64,000 nucleotides of DNA from Chitinophagales bacterium (lineage in GTDB: Bacteria; Bacteroidota; Bacteroidia; Chitinophagales; Chitinophagaceae). Of this stretch, positions 9,072-16,422 are shown piece by piece. Every line of letters begins with the position of its first letter. Position 1 is the first letter of the stretch. The DNA is taken from the NCBI GenBank assembly GCA_013298665.1, contig JAAFIK010000007.1:56266-120265 (forward strand), in the 5' to 3' direction. A program made the translations under genes and the position numbers. The notes under the pieces were generated by a model. It ran no database searches. It was given only the letters and a program-made list of their open reading frames with translations, and was not told the origin of the DNA.

Positions 9072-9161
9072 ATGCAAAAGATATTTCAGGAGAGAAAAGA
9101 AGAAATCGTTGCCTATTTTAAACATCAACGTTTAAAAAGTACTGTAAAGCCCAGCGCATAG
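9072..9161 (+). CDS. Possible 29-residue ORF or C-terminal remnant of a lost gene
   Basis: An ATG at 9072 opens a 29-residue frame (begins MQKIFQERKEEI) that looks coding: charged, helix-like, no rare composition. The same frame stays open upstream for at least another ~120 bp without an obvious start, so this may be the tail of a decayed gene rather than a small protein. Apart from repeats, nothing else in the 8640-9315 gap looks coding; a 73-residue frame at 8851-9072 has no protein-like features. Confidence 0.25.
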   Translation: MQKIFQERKEEIVAYFKHQRLKSTVKPSA

Positions 9162-9240
9162 CAACAGGGCTTTGTAGGGTACAAAAGGCCGTCAATGAGA
9201 GGTTTCATTGCCGGCGGAGATTTACTATTCGCATTATTTG

Positions 9241-9248
9241 TATATTTG
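9241..9248 (+). promoter_or_regulatory. -7 element TATATTTG of the 9316 gene
   Basis: Matches the Bacteroidota -7 consensus TAnnTTTG. It would start transcription near 9255 and leave a ~60-nt leader that contains the 10-bp palindrome CGCACGTGCG at 9293-9302, a possible regulatory site. No TTTG at the -33 position was found. Confidence 0.45.
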
Positions 9249-9315
9249 AAAACAGCAGTTTTTTCCCAGTCAGTTACACAATACCATTTTATCGCACGTG
9301 CGTAAATTTTAAAAG

Positions 9316-9954
9316 ATGAAATACATAATCTGTATTACAGCCTCCTTATTCTCTTTAACCCTCTACGGGCAGGACACAAAAACCCCGTTTGATGGACATA
9401 ATTGGGAGGCACCCTATCACCTGCCCATACCGAAAGACTGGACAATCGAACGGTTTTTGATCCCCATCAGCTTTGCCCCGCAGATCCGGTATCAGGGTGT
9501 TGAAGACATACGCTTTACCCCGGGCTGGGGAAAGGTAAACAGCGACGGGTACTGGACCTATGCATTTTTGTGGTACTTAGACGGTTCGCCAAAAACGGAT
9601 GCAAAAATAATAGCCGGGAATTTAAAAGCCTATTATACCGGCCTGATCAGGAGTAATACCGACAGCACAAGGGCTGCCTCCGAAAAATGGATGCCGGTGA
9701 CTACTGCCTTTAAAAAAGTACCTGCTGATAAAGGGGATATTGGAACCTATACCGGCACGATCAACATGAGAGACTTTATACAGCGCAATGCAATAAAGCT
9801 TTATTGTAAGGTACACATCAGGGCTTGTACGGATGAGCAGAAAACTGTTTTGTTTTACGAATTATCACCCAAGCCTTTTGCCCATCCCAACTGGAAAGGT
9901 CTTGATCAGCTCTGGCTGGATTTTACCTGTAAAAGAGCCGGTACCCCCGGGTAA
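9316..9954 (+). CDS. Secreted protein of unknown function
   Basis: A 212-residue protein with a clear signal peptide (MKYIICITASLFSLTLYGQ, cleavage after the G or Q). The mature part is rich in aromatic residues (for example GYWTYAFLWYLDG) and has two cysteines near the C-terminus, which suggests a compact periplasmic or exported beta protein. I do not recognise a family. It is flanked by gaps on both sides and has its own likely promoter, so it appears monocistronic. The 190-bp stretch after it (9955-10144) shows no feature I can support. Confidence 0.75.
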   Translation: MKYIICITASLFSLTLYGQDTKTPFDGHNWEAPYHLPIPKDWTIERFLIPISFAPQIRYQGVEDIRFTPGWGKVNSDGYWTYAFLWYLDGSPKTDAKIIAGNLKAYYTGLIRSNTDSTRAASEKWMPVTTAFKKVPADKGDIGTYTGTINMRDFIQRNAIKLYCKVHIRACTDEQKTVLFYELSPKPFAHPNWKGLDQLWLDFTCKRAGTPG

Positions 9955-10144
9955 ATTGCGCACCAGAAACCGCATCGGCATAATTGTACAACGCTGCCGG
10001 CAACCCGGATAATGAGGTATTCAAACAGCCCGGGGCATTCTTTACAGCATTCTCCGGGTATGGCACATGCAGCATTTTTACAGGTCTTCTTTATGCTCGC
10101 GTTCCTTATACCCGTAAAGCCGCACAGATGCTTTCTGCCAATGG

Positions 10145-12565
10145 CTACAGGTTCACCCGGTTTCGTTCTTCCTGTGAAGCGGAACGGCGCTGCCGGCTGG
10201 CTTTTACGGCGCTGCTGCCAAACTTATAACTGAAATTGAGGCTTATGCGGCGCCCCTCCCATTGGTTGATCCATTTAATGTTGAGCCCGGCACCGAGATA
10301 GCGTGCCCGGTAAGCCGACGGACCAATAATGTTGTTGTAGTTTATCCGTATGGAAGCACGCCCGTCCCACAACGATTTTTGTACACCGCCGCTCACAATA
10401 TAACTCGAACGCACCCGGGTAATACCATCACGGTAAGGTGTACTGTAGTAGGCGCTGGTCTGTATTTTTATCTTCCGGGGCAATTGAAAAGTGTTTTCAT
10501 TGCCAATGTCTATGCTGAAAAAGTTCTGGTTAAAGGCATAACCCGGGTAGTTCGAATTGGAATTGCCTCCGCTGAAGCTGAGGTTATTGTCCATCGACCA
10601 CCATTTCAACGGCTGAAAGCTGGCGCTGACATTGAGCGATGCGTAAGTGGCATTGCCCACATTAGCCGTAATGTTTCTTACAGCGCCTGTATTTTTATCC
10701 TGAATAATCACATTGGTACTTTGTGCGCGGGTATGGCTGTAGCTGAGTGTGGTATATAGAAAATCGTTGTAACTGTGCTTGAGTTCGAGGGACTGTGTAA
10801 AGCTCGGCTTGAGCCCCGGGTTGCCTTCAAACTGGGTAAAGGGGTCGATAAAGTCGATAAAGGGGTTGAGTGACTGGTAAGAAGGTCTGTTGATACGGCG
10901 GGAATAACTGGCGTTCCAGGTATTCCTGTCATTCTGCCGGTAAGTAAGGAATACGCTGGGAAAAAGATTGGTGTAGTTGCTGTCGCGTACCTGGTTGAGT
11001 GTTATACTATTGCCCGTATAGTTGGTATTCTCTGCGCGCAAGCCCATCTGCAGGCTGATCCTTTTCCAGTCGCGCGTAAAGTTGATATAGCCCGCAGCAA
11101 TACGTTCTGTATAAAGAAAGGTATTTGTCCGGCTGAGGTCTTTTGCCCATTGCCCGGCATTATCTAAAGAATCTACTTTGAGGTAATTGTCATTCTGCAC
11201 GGTACTGTACTTGGCGCCGGCTTCAAGCTTTACTTCTTTGTTGTATACTTTGGTAAAATCCAGCTTCACGGTTTTGATATGGATATCCGCCGGAGTTTGG
11301 TTACGGAAAGTGTATGGTATGCGGTAGTTATTGCCGGTTGCGTCTCTAAAGATATTTGCATTGGTATTTTCAGCCCTTCTTTTAAACCGGATATAGTCTG
11401 CATCAAATGTCAGTTCGCTGCCCGCACTATCCAGGTCGGCTTTGAGGTTTAAGTTGTAACTCATGCTGTTATTGATGGCATCATTACGTTTTGCTGTAAT
11501 AATACTGTTTTGTTTTGCCGTACCCGCACTGCTGAAGGTGGTTTCATTATCGGTAAGCGCCAGTTCATTATCCCCATTCCCTTTTATGAGTATGCCCACC
11601 ACTATTTTTTTACCCGGCACATAATCCATGCCTGCCTTAAACGAACTCCAGGTGGTTTTGGGGTGCCAGTAGTTACTCCTGTCCTGGTAAGTGGTTGCCG
11701 TACCATCAGCAATAACGCTGTTGTAAGTCAGCTTGTTAAAGCTCTCGCTATAGCCAAGACTGGCATCGGTGAAAATATTAACCGATTTATTGCGGTGGTT
11801 CAGGGAAAGGCTGGTACTTGCTTTGGGGTAACGGCCATAACCACTGCCTGCGGCAAGGGATCCATTGGTACCATACTGCTTGTTTTTCCTCAGGCGGATA
11901 TTAATAATGCCTGTTTGCCCTGCTGCATCATACTTGCTGGAGGGATTACTGATGATCTCTATTTTACTGATGGCATCTGCCTGCAGGTTTTTCAGGTATT
12001 GCACGAGTTGTTCACCAGCGAGGTAAAAGGGCTTACCATCAATATAAATATTGGCAATACCCCCTTTCAGCTTCAGGTTATCATCTTTATCCACCGTTAC
12101 TGCCGGGGCCTTTTTGATGAGTTCAAATGCAGAGTTACCTACAGCTACAATACTGTTTTCAATATTGAGTACCGTTTTATCGGCCTGTATTTCAATAAAT
12201 TTTTTCTTCGCCTGTACTACCACGGCCTTATTGGTTTGCGGGTTGATGGCAAGCACAATTACGGGCAGGCGCATAACGGTGGCATCTATCTTTACCGGTG
12301 CTGAGGTATAGGGGGCGTAGCCAACCGCTGTAATTTTTATGATATACAAACCAGTGTCTTTGAGGTTGATGCTGAACCGGCCTGCAGTATCGGCTATACC
12401 GCCTTTAATGGCCTTATTGCCTGCTCCGCCACTGAGTACCACAATATTGGCATTTGCAACAGGCTGCTGGCGGACATCCACAATCTTTCCGGTAATGGTT
12501 TGCTGCTGCCCCATTGCAAAACCCTGTAAAAAAAGCAGCGAAAGGATAAGCTGTACTGTTCTCAT
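10145..12565 (-). CDS. TonB-dependent receptor, outer-membrane beta-barrel family
   Basis: An 806-residue outer-membrane receptor outside the SusC group. A signal peptide (ends GFAMGQ) is followed by a carboxypeptidase-regulatory-like domain (about 23-110), a plug-like segment with the typical KAPAVTVDKDDNLKLKGG and IYIDGKPF motifs (about 150-185), and a large barrel. The tail SASQEERNRVNL is the degenerate C-terminus common in this family, where ligands are usually unknown. It is divergent from a LytS/LytTR pair across 174 bp (12566-12739), an arrangement often seen in Bacteroidota, so control by that system is plausible but not shown. Confidence 0.9.
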   Translation of the reverse strand: MRTVQLILSLLFLQGFAMGQQQTITGKIVDVRQQPVANANIVVLSGGAGNKAIKGGIADTAGRFSINLKDTGLYIIKITAVGYAPYTSAPVKIDATVMRLPVIVLAINPQTNKAVVVQAKKKFIEIQADKTVLNIENSIVAVGNSAFELIKKAPAVTVDKDDNLKLKGGIANIYIDGKPFYLAGEQLVQYLKNLQADAISKIEIISNPSSKYDAAGQTGIINIRLRKNKQYGTNGSLAAGSGYGRYPKASTSLSLNHRNKSVNIFTDASLGYSESFNKLTYNSVIADGTATTYQDRSNYWHPKTTWSSFKAGMDYVPGKKIVVGILIKGNGDNELALTDNETTFSSAGTAKQNSIITAKRNDAINNSMSYNLNLKADLDSAGSELTFDADYIRFKRRAENTNANIFRDATGNNYRIPYTFRNQTPADIHIKTVKLDFTKVYNKEVKLEAGAKYSTVQNDNYLKVDSLDNAGQWAKDLSRTNTFLYTERIAAGYINFTRDWKRISLQMGLRAENTNYTGNSITLNQVRDSNYTNLFPSVFLTYRQNDRNTWNASYSRRINRPSYQSLNPFIDFIDPFTQFEGNPGLKPSFTQSLELKHSYNDFLYTTLSYSHTRAQSTNVIIQDKNTGAVRNITANVGNATYASLNVSASFQPLKWWSMDNNLSFSGGNSNSNYPGYAFNQNFFSIDIGNENTFQLPRKIKIQTSAYYSTPYRDGITRVRSSYIVSGGVQKSLWDGRASIRINYNNIIGPSAYRARYLGAGLNIKWINQWEGRRISLNFSYKFGSSAVKASRQRRSASQEERNRVNL

Positions 12566-12739
12566 GTATGTATTGTGTTATTTGTCCTGTAAAAATGCAG
12601 ACACCCGTCAGCAAATCCGGTTTTTTTCGACAAACGGGAAGGTATCTGCCCTGAATCTTCCGGAGGCGTTCATCGGCTGTAAAAAGGTATTGGTCGAAGA
12701 AAAAGATTAATCACGCAGAATCGGGCTTACTTTTAGGCC

Positions 12740-13777
12740 ATGAAAAAATGGGTGAAAATTTTGCTGCATGCCATGTTCTGGTTCTATCATTTTGCCTGGC
12801 ATTCTGTTATCGGCAGGATCATAACAGATAAAAGTCTTCATGAACTCCGGTATTTTTTTGACCCGCTGTCCATCAGCCAGTATATATTATTTCCATCGGT
12901 ATTCTATTTCAATTACTTTGTTATCCTGCCCCGGCTGTACAAAAAAAGAAAGATCGCATTGTCATGGTTGTCATGGATCCTGCTGCTGGCTTCTTTTATT
13001 CTTGTAAGGTATCTTGTACAGGAAGTGTGGTTCCCCGAATGGCTGGGCATCAACAATTATTCCCCGGGTACTTCTATAGCGTATTATATTTACGACAATA
13101 TTTATTTTGGTGGTGTACTCATCATCATCAGCGTACTTTTCTGGGTGCTCAACGACAATGCCTGTGCACAGGAGGAGAGATACCTGCTGATGCAGGAAAA
13201 GAAGTCGGCTCAACTGACTTTTCTCAAAAACCAGGTAAATCCGCATTTTATATTCAATACCCTCAATAATATATACGCGCTGGTCAGCACCCGTTCGGAT
13301 ATGGCGCTGCCCAGTATAGAAAAGCTCTCGCACCTGATGCGCTATATGTATAAGGAGAGCGATGCCGGGCAGGTAAGCGTGGTTCGGGAGCTGGAATACA
13401 TCAGCAGCTTTATCGATCTCCAAACCATCAGGCTGCGCAATAAAGACAGTGTGCAGTACACCTGCTGCGGGGTGGCTGAGGGGCAAACCATTGCACCACT
13501 GCTGCTCATTCCTTTTGTAGAAAATATGTTTAAACACGGCATACTCAATCAACCCGAAAAACCTTTGCAGGCCCGTATCAGAATCGATGGTGAACGCCTG
13601 CAACTGTATACTGCCAATCACATCAATACCCGGGTGAAAGATGATGCTTCAGGGATCGGGCTGGAAAATGTACAAAAAAGATTAGCTTTATTGTATCCGG
13701 GTCAGCACAGCCTGATAATCAGGCAGCACAATGGCATCTACGAATGTACCCTTGATATCAAACTCAATCATGCATGA
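12740..13777 (+). CDS. LytS-type sensor histidine kinase
   Basis: A 345-residue membrane kinase of the LytS/YehU (His_kinase) family. Four hydrophobic segments occupy about residues 8-140, followed by a short coiled coil and the phosphoacceptor motif NPHFIFNTLNNI with H169. The ATP-binding part carries LLIPFVENMFKHG (N box) and GIGLENVQKRL (G box). It lacks a recognisable extracellular sensor domain, as is usual for this family. The stop overlaps the start of the response regulator by four bases (ATGA, 13774-13777), so the two are translated together. Confidence 0.95.
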   Translation: MKKWVKILLHAMFWFYHFAWHSVIGRIITDKSLHELRYFFDPLSISQYILFPSVFYFNYFVILPRLYKKRKIALSWLSWILLLASFILVRYLVQEVWFPEWLGINNYSPGTSIAYYIYDNIYFGGVLIIISVLFWVLNDNACAQEERYLLMQEKKSAQLTFLKNQVNPHFIFNTLNNIYALVSTRSDMALPSIEKLSHLMRYMYKESDAGQVSVVRELEYISSFIDLQTIRLRNKDSVQYTCCGVAEGQTIAPLLLIPFVENMFKHGILNQPEKPLQARIRIDGERLQLYTANHINTRVKDDASGIGLENVQKRLALLYPGQHSLIIRQHNGIYECTLDIKLNHA

Positions 13778-14472
13778 AATGCGTAATAATCGATGATGAA
13801 CCGCTGGCGGTGGAGTTGCTCAGCAAATACGTCGGCGATCAGGAAAGCCTTACGCTTGCTTTTGCCACCACCAACCCTTTTGAGGCGATCCGGTTTATTC
13901 AGAAAAATGAAGTGGATATTATTTTCCTGGATATGCAAATGCCGGAGCTTACCGGTATGCAGGTGTTAAAAATTATCGGCGGGGATTACCATATTATTTT
14001 TACCACTGCATACACTGATTATGCACTGGATGGTTACGAATATAATATTACCGACTATCTGCTGAAGCCCATTACGTACGAACGATTTGAAAAAGCTGTA
14101 CAGAAAACAATACCTGCCCACCATCCTGCTGCGGCAAAGAGCATCCTGAACGGAGATGATTTTATATTCATCAAGGCCGACAGCAGAATGATTAAGGTCT
14201 CCCTCACAGATATTTTTTTCATAGAAGGGCTGAAAGATTATGTCAGTATCCGGACGGCAACTGAAAAACTGATTACACTCCAGAACCTCAAAACACTGGA
14301 ACAGGAACTCCCTGCCCGGCAGTTTTTACGGGTACACAAATCGTACATTATCGCCCTTGGCCGGATTGATGTTGTTGAGCGCAACCGGATTTTTATCGGT
14401 GCCTACAGTATCCCGATCGGGGAGACTTACCGGGATGCCTTTCTGAAAAGGATTGGCGGTAATAAAATCTGA
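13774..14472 (+). CDS. LytTR-family response regulator
   Basis: A 232-residue regulator with a receiver domain (1-115) and a LytTR DNA-binding domain (about 130-230). The acidic pocket is D7/D8, the phosphoacceptor is D53 in FLDMQMPELTG, the switch threonine is in FTTAY, and K98 sits in LLKPI. The LytTR part shows the usual FIKADSRMIKV and FLRVHKSYII motifs. It is the partner of the overlapping LytS gene. LytTR proteins bind pairs of short direct repeats; a search of the 12566-12739 gap for such repeats would test whether the divergent receptor is a target. Confidence 0.95.
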   Translation: MKCVIIDDEPLAVELLSKYVGDQESLTLAFATTNPFEAIRFIQKNEVDIIFLDMQMPELTGMQVLKIIGGDYHIIFTTAYTDYALDGYEYNITDYLLKPITYERFEKAVQKTIPAHHPAAAKSILNGDDFIFIKADSRMIKVSLTDIFFIEGLKDYVSIRTATEKLITLQNLKTLEQELPARQFLRVHKSYIIALGRIDVVERNRIFIGAYSIPIGETYRDAFLKRIGGNKI

Positions 14473-14503
14473 TCTCCCGTTGGCGCTTAACAGGTACGAT
14501 CTG

Positions 14504-14511
14504 TATATTTG
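14504..14511 (+). promoter_or_regulatory. -7 element TATATTTG of the 14523 gene
   Basis: Exact TAnnTTTG match ending 11 bp before the ATG at 14523. Transcription would begin only a few bases before the start codon, giving a nearly leaderless mRNA. It also shows that the next gene is not simply the third member of the LytS/LytTR operon. Confidence 0.6.
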
Positions 14512-14522
14512 CATCCATCATT

Positions 14523-16328
14523 ATGCTGTATATATCACCCTTTGAAGTACTCGAAATGTCTGTTGCCGGTTTGCAGGAAATGGACAAACGCGCACTCCTG
14601 TTCAAAAAAAAACAGTTGCTGGCTGAACTGGAGCTGCAGCAAAGCAATACGGTTACCATCAAGAACAGGGAATTTACCCGCAACGATATCATCGCACTCT
14701 TTGAGCAACTGGAAACGGATGGCAATAGCATTTACCATATCGCCATTGTAAAAGATCCGGTACTGCTGGCGTTTCTGCAAACAGGCGAAATGGCTTCAGG
14801 CGAAAAGTTTGCTGACAACGTCCTTTATCACGAACCTGGCTTTGTAGCCTTTGTTTCTCCGTTTTACAAAGCCGTATTTCAGCAGGTGATCCTGAAACGC
14901 ATTATTGCGGCCAACTATACGTATACCTATGCGGTTTTTGCCAACCCGGTTTTTCTTACCGGAGCTGATTATGACGCCTGTATCGGTGTATTACATGGGT
15001 ACATTGAAGAAAGGGTAAGAGCGGCGGATATGCTCAAAGAACGTTTTGCAGCGGATCGCTTTACCGACTTAACGGCTCTGGCAGATTTTTACAACTACAG
15101 TTGGGTACTTACCCTCAACAGCTTGCCTGATACTTTTGCTGCGGTACGGGAAGACTATACAGTGGTCTTGTATAATTTTTCCATCGACTTATGGAATGCG
15201 GGTAAACGTGATACAGCCCGCACACTGCTTTATGGTATAAAAGAGATCAACAGCGGGGAGCGGATGATCAATATGGTAAAAGAGCTGACGGAGCGTTTAG
15301 CCGGTGCAGACAACCGCCCGGCATCCACTTCAGACAGCGACTCCGGCGGGTTCAGATGGGTATGGGCACTGGTTATGTTTATCGTGGCCATTGTGCGGAT
15401 TGGTAATACCTGCAACGACACCAGCAGCCGCGACAGTTTTTCTTCCCGGTTCAGGTACAGTGACTATACTGCCGAAACCAAGCCCATGGAATTTGTGATG
15501 GGTTATCCGGCTTTTCAACCACAGAACAAGCGTGACAGCAGTCTGCTCTACCTGCTCAACACCCTGTTTCACTCAACCGAACCCAATTATAAAAATAAAA
15601 ATCATGCCACCCTGAATACGGGCGATGACCCTTATGCTGCCCTCTTTAAAACGCAAGGCTTTGCCCCTGTTCCGGGGGATGGTACCCGGGTCATCAACCT
15701 TAATCCGGCAAAGAAACCACAAGTGGTGGAAGAAGTGCCGGATGCGGTACAGATGGCTGAGGAACCCCGGCAGGCTACAGCGGGAACGGTTGCTCCTGCA
15801 GAAGAGCGTGGTATCATAAGTACGGCTTCCACCCTGCAACAACAGATTGCTGATGCCCAGAAAAATGGCGGTACCCGTTCAACAAAAACAACCCTGCTGA
15901 TCGAAAATAAAATAATGTACGAAACCATCCTCTTTTTCTATGGCGATAAGCGGGTATTCAGCGTGTACCTCAAGCCTTTCAGCAGCTACACACTACCAGT
16001 AGATGCCGACTCGTACAAGGTATTCGGCTATGGCGGCACCCATTTCAATTATACGATTGCTGCAAACAATAAGAAAGCAGTTGAGCGGTATGGTAAAAGG
16101 AAAATGACGGGCATCGGTCGTTTTTCAGAAATCAACCTTAAAATGCTCAATTGCCTGAAACCTGCACAAAATATTGTTTTCAGTGCTATACCGGGAATCG
16201 ACAACAGTAAGGAACAGGCTAAGCTCGTCATCAATTTCGACAATGAGCAATACTTCAGCCTGTCTACCGGCCATGGCATTGTTGCATTCAAAACACCGCA
16301 GCCAAAGTATCCCAATGACCCTTTTTAA
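14523..16328 (+). CDS. Membrane protein of unknown family, linked to an Hsp70 module
   Basis: A 601-residue protein I cannot assign to a family. It has an alpha-helical N-terminal region (1-70) starting YISPFEVLEM, which resembles the opening of a J-domain (PYEVLG...) but has no HPD motif. A mixed region to ~265, a Ser/Asp-rich linker and one hydrophobic segment follow (about 277-294, WVWALVMFIVAIVRIG). After that come a long low-complexity linker with Pro and Glu, and a C-terminal beta-rich domain (about 460-601). There is no signal peptide. It is convergent with the Hsp70 gene across a strong hairpin. A role as partner of that Hsp70 is inference from position and from the weak J-like start. 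Confidence 0.7.
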   Translation: MLYISPFEVLEMSVAGLQEMDKRALLFKKKQLLAELELQQSNTVTIKNREFTRNDIIALFEQLETDGNSIYHIAIVKDPVLLAFLQTGEMASGEKFADNVLYHEPGFVAFVSPFYKAVFQQVILKRIIAANYTYTYAVFANPVFLTGADYDACIGVLHGYIEERVRAADMLKERFAADRFTDLTALADFYNYSWVLTLNSLPDTFAAVREDYTVVLYNFSIDLWNAGKRDTARTLLYGIKEINSGERMINMVKELTERLAGADNRPASTSDSDSGGFRWVWALVMFIVAIVRIGNTCNDTSSRDSFSSRFRYSDYTAETKPMEFVMGYPAFQPQNKRDSSLLYLLNTLFHSTEPNYKNKNHATLNTGDDPYAALFKTQGFAPVPGDGTRVINLNPAKKPQVVEEVPDAVQMAEEPRQATAGTVAPAEERGIISTASTLQQQIADAQKNGGTRSTKTTLLIENKIMYETILFFYGDKRVFSVYLKPFSSYTLPVDADSYKVFGYGGTHFNYTIAANNKKAVERYGKRKMTGIGRFSEINLKMLNCLKPAQNIVFSAIPGIDNSKEQAKLVINFDNEQYFSLSTGHGIVAFKTPQPKYPNDPF

Positions 16329-16330
16329 CC

Positions 16331-16354
16331 CAAATTTTGCTATTGCAAAATTTG
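16331..16354. terminator. Bidirectional hairpin between convergent genes
   Basis: Perfect 10-bp stem CAAATTTTGC / GCAAAATTTG with loop TATT, two bases after the stop of the plus-strand membrane protein gene and about 70 bp past the stop of the minus-strand Hsp70 gene. The T and A runs inside the arms can serve both strands. Confidence 0.65.
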
Positions 16355-16422
16355 CCCCGATGCTGCGGCCAGGGTTTGAAAACCTTCGGCTGACGCAAAA
16401 TACTATGCATGTTGGCCAGGGT

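Noticed and set aside
8851..9072. A 73-residue plus-strand ORF
   Set aside because: It starts inside the inverted repeat, has no domain or signal features, and a different frame looks more coding at its end.
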